From: Phytophthora quininea
Lineage: Eukaryota > Oomycota > Peronosporomycetes > Peronosporales > Peronosporaceae
Assembly: GCA_011947345.1 (NCBI GenBank)
Contig: JAAVTG010000568.1
Span: forward strand, 62,001-126,000
Length of the DNA: 64,000 nt
Direction: 5' to 3'
The position numbers and the translations under genes are program-made. Under the pieces are notes generated by a model. It had not been told where the DNA came from. It was given only the letters and a program-made list of their open reading frames with translations, and searched no databases. Numbering within the stretch: position 1 is the first letter of the stretch; every line of letters starts with the position of its first letter. This document shows positions 54,001 to 64,000 of the stretch, in pieces.

Positions 54001-55351
54001 CCTTGCGCTGCGGCATTGGCTGGGTGGATCACTTCACAGCGTCTTGTTAGGATCCCTCACGAACGCATACTCTTTCGACTTAACCACCGCGAAGCCCTGC
54101 GCAGATTGGCGTTGATCGCACAGGACGAGAAACAATTTAGTCGTTGGCGCTCCGGTCGAGCAGACACGTCGCAAAGCGGAAATTGGGAGAACTTTCGATT
54201 GGCCACTTTGGACGGCGAGTCTGTACTGCTTTCAAGCCGCTATATCCTCAACAAATTACTTGCTGCGACTCAAGAGCGAATGGCTTCGCAGTCCTCTTCG
54301 CCCTCGAAGTTGTCGTTCTACTACGTGAGCACAACTCGCCCGCCGCGCGGCACAAAATGGCTCAGCCAGCGCCGCTTTGAGCAGCTACAAACGGTGCTAT
54401 CTCAGCCTCTGGGAGAAAAAGAGCTATCCCTCTCCACGAGGAGGTCGATAACGAGAAGTTTTCGAGCTCAATTGGTGACAAAAAGCGAGCTCAAGCATTG
54501 TTGCACTGGGATCTCGTTCGCAGTTCTGTAGTGGCTCAGTCTGGTGCAGGGCAAAAGAAGAGAAACGCTTTTGGTGAAGCCATGACGCAAGTGACGAATA
54601 CTGTGGAGGGTTTGCACCGCAAACTGTTGTTGTTAGAAGTGTTGGTAACTGACCGCTGGCTAAGTAGCTACCAGGCGCAAGAACTTGTCGACGCCTTCCC
54701 GAACGCTGTCAAGGCGCGAGCACGAGCTGCTTGCCTGGTCTTTTCTCGCGTGGTTGACCTCGAGAATTTCATTCAGGTGGGAGTGTTGGCAAACCCTTGC
54801 CAGATAGTTTTATTACTGACAATTTTGCTACGATGTCCTAGATCTACGACAACCTCTCGTCTGAGGACCAAGAAGAGTGCGTGAGGCGGCTAGGGTGGCT
54901 AAACATCCTGGACCCGCTGCAGCCAGACCGCCAGTATCCCCTCTCGATTTAAGTGTCCATGACGAGCGTAAGCTGGTGCAGATTTTAGCGCATCTGGCAC
55001 TACAGGAAGGCGTACGTGCATGCCATTTCACTGCTGGTTCTATCGCTCAGCTAACTGGGCTCTACACACACATAGGCGTGTTGGAAAGATGCATCCTACC
55101 GTGGTGCTGGCACCTTCACCGCAGACGGACAAGAAATTCAGGATCGACCAGCGTCTACCCTCCCTCCACCTGGATGGGGTCGGTCAGGAGCTGTGGGAGT
55201 CGATAGTTTGAAGCACCACGGCACTGTGTGCTTGCGTTACCACTCTGAAAATGCCGACACCAGCGAGCAGGAGACAGCTAATGCCGTTCGCGATACGGCA
55301 AGGCGAGCTCTGCGCGACCGCGTGTTGTGCGGCTCCCGGCTCTTTCTTTAG
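51075..55351 (+). CDS. large leucine-rich-repeat and EF-hand protein
   Basis: The start at 51075 leads to a disordered region, then ribonuclease-inhibitor-type leucine-rich repeats (about 51880-52700; L-T-S-I-D-V-S-A-N, L-Q-H-L-D-L-S-W-N-Q-L, L-R-G-L-D-M-S-Y-N-S-L). Four EF-hands follow: D-E-D-G-S-G-S-I-E-R-G-E, D-Y-D-K-S-G-A-L-Q-K-R-E, D-T-D-S-S-G-S-L-D-E-R-E (53110-53390) and D-L-D-G-S-G-E-I-D-V-Y-E (about 53423). All have Ca2+ ligands. The C-terminal third has L-V-T-D-R-W-L-S-S-Y-Q-A-Q-E-L-V and V-F-S-R-V-V-D-L-E-N-F, a part I know only from oomycete proteins of this kind. At least two late introns occur (about 54775-54840 and 55013-55078). Many frame slips exist (51975, 52340, 52600, 53090, 53385, 53930, 54110, 54500), so exon limits are approximate. 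Function: a calcium-responsive scaffold, inferred. Confidence 0.6.
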
Positions 55352-55459
55352 GTGAGTTGCCTGTGCGGCAATGGGTTTGCTGGCGTGACCGACATTTTTT
55401 GGCAATTTTATTACTAGTAGTCGCTCGTCGACGCCAAGTGCTCAGGATATGAGGTTGTC

Positions 55460-55741
55460 ATGTGTTCTCCATGCGCTGGTATTCTCGCGACTCCTTCGTT
55501 GCCACGTCCTGGATCGTCATATCCTGATGCAACGTCCATGTCCGCGGTATTGACCGCTACGCTGGCACCGTCACCTGTTGCAAGACCAGGTTCGAGCAAG
55601 CATTACTCCAGTGATATGCGGCCAGCGAGAGCGACGGACGCACACACTGCGCATGCTCACTTGAGTCCTGTTCATAGGACAGGCTACGAGTGCAGTCAGC
55701 TTCGTACTTCATCCCAAGGAGGCAAGAAGGTCTTCGTGTAG
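55460..55741 (+). CDS. Ser/Pro-rich small frame, possible last exon of the LRR/EF-hand gene
   Basis: An open frame beginning M-C-S-P-C-A-G-I-L is rich in Ser, Pro and Thr. A possible intron (GTGAGTTGCC at 55352 to TTACTAG near 55420) could join it to the preceding gene, but the TAG at 55349-55351 stands in the way in the best frame. It may also be chance. Confidence 0.25.
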   Translation: MCSPCAGILATPSLPRPGSSYPDATSMSAVLTATLAPSPVARPGSSKHYSSDMRPARATDAHTAHAHLSPVHRTGYECSQLRTSSQGGKKVFV

Positions 55742-55866
55742 ACTCGACTTCTTGAACGTGCAATACCAGCGACATTCATCCATCACGATTGTCATGCTGT
55801 GAGTGGAGCCGTGGGATCTTCACTCTTGAACTTGCCAGCTTCCGCCGTCACCACTCCAATTTCACG

Positions 55867-56946
55867 ATGCTCACCTCTAAACTTGCCTGGGCTGCCTCGT
55901 GCTTCGCACTGCTCTTCGTCTCTGCATCAAGCACCAACATCATCACTACCGCCAACATCAACTGCACCATTTACAATGACACTAACGTGGAAAGGAAGCG
56001 TGCGTGGCGAACGAGGTTCACCCCGGAGGTCTCGGCATCTTGGTCATCGACCAGCAGGTGAGCTTCCATCCTGGAGGCTCTCTCGCCATCGCCACTGCCA
56101 ACGAAGACGCGACTCGCATCGCTGAATTCATCACCAACCACACGTCTGAGCTCTCGCAGGTCGTACTGACAATGGACTCGCACCAGCGGTATCATATCGC
56201 GCACGGTATATTCTGGACGAACGCCACGGGGACTCACCTGAACCGTACACGACGATTTCATCCTAGAACATCACCGATGGGGTGTGGATGCCGCGTGATC
56301 CCAACTTGCACGAGTACGTGCTCACATACACAAAGTCACTGGAAGCAAACGGCAAGTTCGCACTCACCATTTGGCCTGAGCACTGCTTGATCGGATCGCC
56401 AGGCCATAATATCGTTCCGAACGTATTGTCGGCTGCTTTGAATTGGACCAAGGAGTCCCTCGAGCCGATTCAGTACGTGATGAAAGGCAGTAACCCGTAC
56501 ACGGAGCACTACTCTGCCCTTCGGGCGGAGTTCGAGCTCGCGTACGATTCTTCGATAAGGTAAGGAACCTGATTGAGGAAACGGATGTAGGCTAAATGAC
56601 TTGGATGTTTCTCATATAGTCTCAACACGGCGCTGATCGAGACACTGCAGCGAGCTAAGAAGCTTGCCATTGTTGGAGAGGCGCTTTCGCACTGTGTGAA
56701 TTACACGGTTCGAGACTTGGTTGAGTACTGGCCGGAGGATCGAATGAGCGACTTGATCATCTTGACGGATTGCTCGTCCCCGTTGCTGGATACGAGGCGG
56801 AGGCAGAGGTTCGTTGGTAGTGCTGGGGCTGTCCATATCAAAACGAGACTGACTTAATATGTTTTGTGCAGCAATTTCTAAGGGACATGGCTGCGAAAGG
56901 TTTGACGCTGACGACGTCGGCAGATTTTGACTGTTTAGTTGTCTAG
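55867..56946 (+). CDS. secreted isochorismatase/nicotinamidase-like cysteine hydrolase
   Basis: The start at 55867 gives a signal peptide (M-L-T-S-K-L-A-W-A-A-S-C-F-A-L-L-F-V-S-A). The hydrolase fold follows with L-V-I-D-Q-Q-V-S-F (catalytic Asp), V-L-T-M-D-S-H-Q, W-P-E-H-C-L-I-G-S-P-G, Y-V-M-K-G (Lys) and G-E-A-L-S-H-C-V-N-Y-T (nucleophile Cys). This Asp-Lys-Cys set, with the His of S-H-Q and W-P-E-H-C, points to nicotinamidase more than to isochorismatase. An intron at about 56562-56619 fits. Frame slips occur near 55990, 56245-56265 and 56810. Near 56265 a TAG also appears where a family codon is expected, so I cannot rule out loss. A secreted form could act on host or environmental nicotinamide or isochorismate. 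Confidence 0.7.
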
Positions 56947-58194
56947 CTTTACCTCTACACTAGAGTTCCTTTTCGCCAAAGCGCTGGTGAAGAAGAACGT
57001 GGCCACTACAGCCTGCATTTTCAGGAAACACGGACGGATGGATCAAGTAAGCTGAACAGCGGAAGATGGGGAATCAATACTACACAGTTTGGCAAAGGTG
57101 GTTGCGTCGACGTGAAAAACCCTGACGTCTAAGGTTGATGGCATTCCGATAAGCATTGTGCTTAAAAATGTTCCTCTTGATGAAAGGATTGTCGGGTTTG
57201 TGGCGGCGAGTAGCGTTAGTTTTCGTCTGGAAATGCATTGGTGATGAAGCTGTGATCGAGCACGGGATCGAAATGGCGATTGACATGTCAATACCGGTAA
57301 GTATTGGCACGTATAAACGTGGTGAAATTCTTCAAAGAGCTTCAGGCTTGTAAGTGAAAGTTGCTCGAAATTGCTGCGGCGGTAAAAACTAACAGCGTCT
57401 TGGCAAGACTGACCGAATACGTTTTGAGCGATGTGGCTCCAAGCTATGCATCCGATCAAGAAGCTTATCCTGCTGAAATTGCTTATATAAAACCAACGAC
57501 GGCACTTTCGCGCCCATGCTTCGCTTCCTTTAATTTCAGCGCTTTGCCTTCGTCTCTCTTGACGTACGGCACTTCACATCACGGTTCGACCACCTTCGAC
57601 CGTTCTTCACTTCAGGTTTCTCGAATATATACGATGGAAACTTGGAGCAACAGGAAATTGCAGCGTTCAGGTACTTCGAAGGCGTCGACTTGCAAGAGTG
57701 TGCGTCGTTCGGCGGTATTGCTCATCGCATACAAAAGCAAGTGCTCCGCTGCATCGATGACCCGCTTGTTGCTTGCACAGCTTGTCCTGATGGTACCGCA
57801 CAGAGACCAGAGCGGCCGCGCGTGCCTCCGGTGCTTGCACTCCAGTCCTGCCTCGCGCTCTCTTTTCGTCATGACGCGCGAGCCAACCGAAGACACACGT
57901 CACACGTCGATCGCCGTTCAAGCGCGCAGCTAGTCGCCGCCGCAAACGTTCCTCCACACCATTAACGCGCGTCCAATGCACTGTCACCAGTTTGGCGTCT
58001 TCCTTGCAATGCCATTGCGGTGTCCTGACTCATCCCTCCATGTGGCAATCATATCCCATCATCTCGAATACAAGACGCCCTATAATTGCATTTCGATGTG
58101 ATGTGAAATGATTACACCATATTGAGGAGCTCCGATACCTCGCCGTTGTACGTCATTCCCCAAGTCGCCTCCCCTTCGCCAAGACTTGCTCACC
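56947..58194. other. no recognised gene
   Basis: Short frames with some coding look (for example V-P-L-D-E-R-I-V-G-F-V-A-A-S-S-V near 57170) do not match a family I know. At 57590-57612 the string ttcgacc-ccttcga-cgttcttcactt resembles 40106-40129, upstream of M96 copy A. The last 150 bp should hold the promoter of the hydrolase at 58195. Confidence 0.4.
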
Positions 58195-60419
58195 ATGGCG
58201 GCGGACGCAGCCCCCACGGCGGGGCAGGCCCAGGCGGCCGCCAACACCAAGTACTACATGAAGTCGGCCGTCTTCTCCATGGTCTCGCTGTACCTGGCGC
58301 ACGCCTTCGCCGGCTACATCAGCGACCGTGAGGACCCCGTTGCCTGCGAGCTGCACGTGAACGACCACTCGTGGTTTGGCGAGAAGCGCTACGAGTCGCT
58401 GCGCTTCTTCAACCCCAAGCAGACTCACCACGAGACCCAGTACGTGGCCATGCGCGACGGCGTGGACCTGGCCGTCGACTCGTATCTGGCCGACTACCTT
58501 TGGGACAAGCAGCAGCAGGTCCCCACCATACTCTTCCCCACGCGCCACGGCCGCGGCTACACCGTCAACTTCCCCTTCAACCTCTTCACGCGCTACGAGC
58601 GCAAGTTCACCAACCCGCGCGTCAACGCCTACATCCAACGCTTCGTCACCAACGGGTACGCCTGGGTATCGGTGGACGTCCGTGGCACTGGAGCTTCTGC
58701 AGGCTCCAAAGCCCACGATTTTGCTGACGCCGAAGTGCAAGACTCGTACGACGTCATCGAATGGATCACCAAGCAGCCCTGGAGCAATGGCGAGGTCGCC
58801 GTGTTCGGCCAGGGACTGGACGGCGTCGGAGCTTTGCTTGCCGCGGCCAGCGGCCACCCGGCACTGAAGGCAGTGTCGGTCAACTCTGCACCGGTGGATG
58901 TCTTTCAGGGGCTTTGTTCCCTGGCGGCGTTAAGAACGAGAAGGCGCTGAACGATTGGGCGTCTTTCACGGGCGCTACGGATCGCCAGATCCGCTGGGAC
59001 CAAATCCCCACGTTCAAACCGCGCCTCATGCTCAAGTACTTTGGCGGCGAGGTGTACCGCGTGGACGACGACGACGCCAAGTTCGACAACTACATCTACC
59101 AGCACACCAAGAACCCCGACCTTGCTCGTGAACTCAAGGACGTCCACTTCCGTGACGACAAGCTGGCCTCGATTGGCGTGACCGCTGAGCAACTGGATGC
59201 GATTCGCCACCTTTCGGCCATCGCTGGTTCCGGCGTCGCTCTGCAAACGGCGGCTGGTTTCTTCGAGATGGGCGTGGCGCGCTCCAGCATCTTGTTGTTC
59301 AAGTACCTGACCAATACGCTTGACGCCGAGACGGCGTCGCTGCTTCCTCCGTTACCCAAGGAGGCTCAGGAAGCCGTGGAGAAGGACTCTACTCACCACC
59401 GCCTTACGCTGGGACCGTGGAGTCACGCCGGTGTGGACAATTCGGACCCATTTGCGGTGTCCAAGCACAAATGCTTTTACCACCTCGACGAAGTGAGCCG
59501 CTTCTTCGACCACCACATGTACGCGAACCGCCGCAAGATCACCAAGATGGAGGACGAGCTGCCCGTGCACTACTTCACCATGGCGCACAACCGCTGGAAG
59601 GAGTCGAACACGTGGCCGCCGGCCTATCTGAGTGACGAGGTGTTCTACTTGGGCACTGGTCAGGAATTCCAAACGGACATGGAGGCGGTGACTGGTGAGG
59701 TGGCGCACAATGTGTCCACGAAACCGAAGCTCGCCGCGGTGTCTCGTTGGGATATGCTGGACCATCTCTTCGGGCTTCGACCAATGTACTACCACGACCG
59801 TGCCCCTCTTGCGGACCAGTACGCGACGTTCCTCACCCAGGAGCTGCCTCTAACTGAGATCACGGGCGAGGCTGAGCTGCGTCTGTTCTTCTCTGTGGAC
59901 AAGACGGATGTCAACCTTGTCGCCTACCTGGAGGACGTCGACTACACGCCGCCATTCCCGAACGAGAACAAACGTCCTGGTGTCACTTACATTACTGAAG
60001 CTTTGCTGAACCCGGTGCACCAGACTCTGAGTCCGAGTTCCTCCGTTCACTCGTTCAAACAAGCCGATGCCCGCGAGATTGTTCCCGGCCAGGTGTACGA
60101 GGCTGTACTGCGCTTTGAGCCCGTGTCCTACGTCGTAAAGCGCAACCACCAGATTCGCGTGACCGTCGGCGTTGCTAGCCCGCCTGACTTTGGCCCGGCT
60201 GAGAACGAAGCAACGCAGATTACTGTGCACTTCGGCGGTGCTTACCCGACCAAGCTCACACTGCCGTCTTACACGGGGATATACGACGCCAATGTCGTGC
60301 CGCATGCTGAAGTTGTCGACGATTTAGAGAGTATCCCGACTGCCGCAACTACTAGTGAGAAGCCGACTGGCGAGGTCGACGAGTTTGCGGATGAGCCCAA
60401 GTCCAAGGACGAACTCTAA
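58195..60419 (+). CDS. CocE/S15-type alpha/beta-hydrolase ending in KDEL
   Basis: The fold is that of the X-prolyl dipeptidyl aminopeptidase/CocE group: V-D-V-R-G-T-G-A-S, D-S-Y-D-V-I-E-W-I-T-K-Q-P-W, then V-A-V-F-G-Q-G-L-D-G, and later L-T-L-G-P-W-S-H-A-G (catalytic His). At the nucleophile elbow, where the family has G-x-S-x-G-G, this protein has G-Q-G-L-D-G, so the Ser is missing. An N-terminal hydrophobic segment (V-F-S-M-V-S-L-Y-L-A-H-A-F-A) can act as a signal anchor, and the last four residues are K-D-E-L, the ER-retention signal. It therefore looks like an ER-lumen protein that may bind rather than cut its substrate. One frame slip at the G run 58908-58911 (F-Q-G-A-L-F-P-G-G) is one base. 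The rest is open. Confidence 0.8.
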
Positions 60420-63400
60420 GTTTTGCAGTGATGTCAGTCCTCTAGAATTTCTAATACATAGAACTTTTAGTTTGCTTTGACCGCTTCATCGTTGCCATAG
60501 CGAGTTCAACGAGGAAGTGTATCAAGACCTCCTACATTCGTTTTGCGTTGAGCCAAACTTCGCACACAACATTTATTTGAAGCGCACTAGTGCATTTACG
60601 AAGCAAGGGCGGGGTATGCTAATATAAAAGGCTGCTTGGGACGATAAATATCTGAAAGCCCCTTTCAGTACAAATACAAACGCAAACACTTCCAAGTGTA
60701 TAACAATGTTGAGTAACCATTATCGATAGCAATCGAAGCAAACAAACAAAAATAAAATAAACAGCAACAACACTAACAGCAACTAAACTATTTATCCGGT
60801 AACGCCCCAAAAGGAACAAAACGGTTGAGGATGCCGACTGCAGCTCATTCTCTAAAATCTACGCAAATACCTTCTTCTCATTGTGACGGCCAAGCAACGT
60901 ATGTCGAACATCTCATTAGAGTCCAGTGACTGGCCTTTGTTAAATGAATGCAGCAGGAGCCTGTTAGAAGGGAACATGCAGCAGGTATGGCGAGCGAAAT
61001 ATAGTTGTCAAGAACAGCAAGATTGGTTAAATCTCATAGTAGTATTTTCGGACGCTGTGTTAGGTGACTGGCTGTACAAAGCCGAAGAGAAATCGACCCT
61101 CCTGAACAATCAGTAGCAAATTTGTACAAAACTTAGGACTGCAATTGGTATCCGAAAATTTTCCGGATAGAAAAACTGTAGAGCGAGGATTATGCAGCTT
61201 GTTCTACAATGAGTGACATCTATTTACCGATACCTAAATTTTTAAGCTAAGTCACAAGCGCCCTTCCAAGCGTCCAAGACCACGAGATTTACGTTGTCCC
61301 AGTCACGACACGCTTGGAAACAACCCGGATCAAACAGCGCTCGGGGATCTGGATAGTATATTGGCCAGATCCATTCGCGGTCCACAAGTATCACGTGCGG
61401 CTATAAGGTCTACAATAGCCATAATAACGTACTGACCCTCAACCCCACCCCAAGCCCACGTTTTTGGAAACATTTAAGTACGGAAAAGGACTCGAATACA
61501 CCCCAAGGAAATCCGACCTGAATCCAGGATTCAGGATTCAGACGCCAGATCCAGCTCTGATATGCCCCATCCGACGCAGAGTGAAAACTCCCGTGCTGTG
61601 TCAACCCTCTCATGTCCCACCAAAACATTCAACCTCGATCGATTAGGCATCCTCGAAGCACCCAACGAGGAGATCCAGCCGGCAGACGGGTACACAACGT
61701 GAGAACTTGAGTATCCCCACGGATGTCGAAGTACACGCTCCGTTAGTTGGTGTCTGAGCATAGTGTTAGCGGATTTCGATAAATCCCGCTACACCACGTG
61801 ACCCAGAGCTGATTATCAAGCGTTTGAACCTTATACGCCCCCATCATTCGTGTCCAGGACTTGAAGAAACTGGCGCGAGTGAACGACGATGACAAAGTAC
61901 TCAAGGTCTGTCATCAGCAGCACACATGAAATAAACTCCAGGAAGTCCATACTCTAAGTTGAAAACACGCAAGATGTTATGGTAGGAATTCTTAACTACC
62001 TTGCAACAACGTGTCCGGTCATTGAACTCGATTTCGAGAGAACAACATTACTCCTAGAACGCATCATAGTCCATGTTTCGGGGTAGGCTTCTTTAAACGC
62101 GTTCAGCAGCTTCAGTGTTACCAAGTCATGGCGATTAAAGTAGCTACAAACCAAGTAAAATGCTTCCAGAAAGCACAGACAAGACTCCGACGCATGAGCA
62201 CCAGCAAAACCGGCACTCCTGTTCACCTGAACAGTTTGACGTGCGCCCAAGGCCTTCCATACGTCAATTTGACGCATCTACTCCAAATAATCCGCCAGAT
62301 ATTCCATCCGCACATACAGGGAATATCAGCAGCACAGCGGTGAAGTCTCTGAAGCGGACGGTTTCTGTGGGGGCATCTCTTGTGGCGTTGAGTACGTCGG
62401 CCAAACCACAGAAATCAGCATCATCACTTGGCTATTACGGTTGGTGAATGGATTTGAGGTTGCAGGTGCTGCGGATAACACAGGAGATGGAGCAGGATGT
62501 TGGTTGACATGTACGCCACCACACGAGGGGTATCGGTATGAGCGGATAATCCCATGGAAATCTCCACAGGCCCTATAGATTCCACAGCTGCCTCAATAGC
62601 ACCGGTCGAACCAGTCAGTATGGGGGCCGTAGCTGACGGCCGAGAAACAGAAGCAGCGGTCTCCATCTAACACTAGAGTCACGGCACTGAGGCACCGAGG
62701 ACAACCCAGCGCCGACTCATTCCACTCTACACAATCTAGTGACAACCAGCAGCGGCTATAAAAATGGTTAAAGCAGTCGCCCAAACAGCAGCCCTGAGAC
62801 ATCAGTACAGCGACAGCGGCGGCCCAGAAACATCCCAAAACCCGACGACGACTGAACAGCGCCGATTCTAAAGTGTATACCCAATAGGAAGAAGGAAAGA
62901 ACGTATAGGATTTGTATAGTATTGTTTGTTTAGTAGATAGGCAGTTGTGAAGGCCAAGTGTCCTCCATCCGCCTGTACTGCTGGAGGAGAGCACTTCCAG
63001 TTTGGCCGCCCTCCCCTCATGCTATACGGTCCGGTTAAATCTTATGGGTAACAGGGTTACACGAAAGTCATAACCTTGCGTTGACTTTGGAGTTTAGGCA
63101 AAATGCTTAACCGTGTGTAGAGTTTTGACTCTGTAACCATTGGCTCTCTACCCCTCATTTGCATATTTCTATATGCCACATAGCTTAGTCTATATATTTA
63201 CAGCAAGGTCGTATAGCAATTCAATTCAGTTCCATTTTTCCAGTTAATTAGTGATGCCCTTGTTTTAAGGGACATTGACTCTGCGAGGCCTAGATACGGG
63301 ACTGTACTTGGTTCTTGTGCAGAACCGAAGGCTGGAAAACTGAAAACACTGACTCATGGAGTCCTACTTCTTCCTCTGTGCACGTACACTGCTACACAGC

Positions 63401-64000
63401 CCCGCTGTATTATGTGAAGCTAGTATCAGAACATATGTCAGTACTTCACGGAGAAATGATATTGCCACGGTGGATGCGCTGCGGCGTGGCGCAACAAGAA
63501 CGCTAGTACTTTAATTTGCACCCTGAAGACTCTGCGATGTTCGTGCGGGATGTTCGTCATACGTTGCTTGGAAGTCGCAATGAGAAGAATGTATTTGCGA
63601 AGATTTTGGGGAATGATCTGATACTTTAGCGACGTTTCATTCCATCAACACCAAGCAGCTTCTGTAGTTGTTGCTGCCGCCAGTCAATCACTTCGCACGA
63701 GCAACAGGCATGGGTATTTGTCGTTGTGACTTGGGGGAAATACGAAAATGCAGCATGGTTTAGTGTCCAAACTCGGTAACCGAGAAGGAGTATACGCTCA
63801 CCGAGCACAGCTTCGCCTGCTAATTGAATATGGTGATATTGGGAAACAGAATTTAACATTTTTTAAAGTATTACAATACTTGGTGTCAACTAAGAAAAAG
63901 TATATGAACGCCAACAACAGCGTGGGTGATGGTGTCCAGCATTGGCGCGAGTTCGTAAGTTATCAGCGGGAAGGTTTTTATGTGTGGACACAACGCCACC
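60420..64000. other. no supportable gene; decayed repeat-like sequence
   Basis: This AT-richer stretch has only short frames. A minus-strand series at about 62280-61400 looks coding-like in parts (N-A-F-K-E-A-Y-P-E-T-W, then after a GT..AG gap M-D-F-L-E-F-I-S-C-V) and may be a worn transposase, but I cannot name it. Around 63040-63260 there are LTR-like features (tatatatttac and a run of T-rich sequence), also without firm support. Confidence 0.35.

Noticed and set aside
58153..58857. 234-codon minus-strand frame
   Set aside because: It is antisense to the KDEL hydrolase and has no family character.
1..64000. CRISPR arrays, tRNA or rRNA genes, bacterial operons
   Set aside because: No regular spacer pattern, cloverleaf or rRNA-like stretch was seen, and introns and gene families show a eukaryotic nuclear origin.

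Overview
This window looks like nuclear DNA of a Phytophthora-like oomycete. Genes are packed tightly on both strands, introns are short (about 48-112 nt, GT..AG), and many gene pairs diverge from 90-350 bp intergenic gaps. The gene content is stramenopile and zoospore-like: flagellar AK7 and PACRG, two kinesins, an M96-type family with a basic RRK segment, and a putative DNA-binding family with a repeated EGTTLR/FLA core. No bacterial operon structure, rRNA, tRNA or CRISPR array was seen.

Layout. Positions 1-6.4 kb are an unstable, repeat-rich zone. They hold a broken APC permease, a frame-broken Myb/SANT-like gene, a 177-bp-spaced direct repeat, a degenerate tandem array of about 129 bp, a retrotransposon gag remnant, a 1,044-bp piggyBac-like element sitting inside another reading frame, a small palindromic MITE-like element and a decayed AAAP amino-acid transporter. 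Positions 6.4-8.7 kb are without a recognisable gene. Positions 8.7-10.7 kb encode a protein with three tandem copies of one domain. Positions 10.8-30.8 kb are housekeeping and cytoskeletal: OST48, a kinesin, AK7, PACRG, a kinesin-6, EMC10, a truncated P-type ATPase, a polytopic membrane protein, an ABCB/MDR transporter, eIF3j and phosphatidylserine decarboxylase. Positions 31-35.4 kb hold a secreted Cys/Gly/His repeat protein, a membrane-anchored ALDH3, a BART-domain protein and a secretory cyclophilin.

Positions 35.7-39.9 kb hold three adjacent genes that together form a GlcNAc salvage route: a ROK-family sugar kinase, a GlcNAc-6-phosphate deacetylase and a glucosamine-6-phosphate deaminase. 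The last two diverge from one 191-bp promoter. Positions 40.1-45.2 kb hold three M96-type paralogues, two of which share a sharply bounded, almost identical tract that suggests gene conversion. Positions 45.3-60.4 kb encode an INPP4-type phosphoinositide 4-phosphatase, an eIF4B-like protein with a W2-type C-terminus, a large LRR/EF-hand protein, a secreted isochorismatase/nicotinamidase-like hydrolase and a CocE/S15-like hydrolase that ends in KDEL and appears to lack its serine nucleophile. Positions 60.4-64 kb have no supportable gene.

A caution for the whole window: many clearly conserved genes carry single-base frame breaks, very often one base short in a homopolymer run. Most of these are more likely base-level errors of the assembly than real pseudogenes. 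I therefore call a gene broken only where there is other evidence, such as a nonsense substitution, a missing domain or an insertion.
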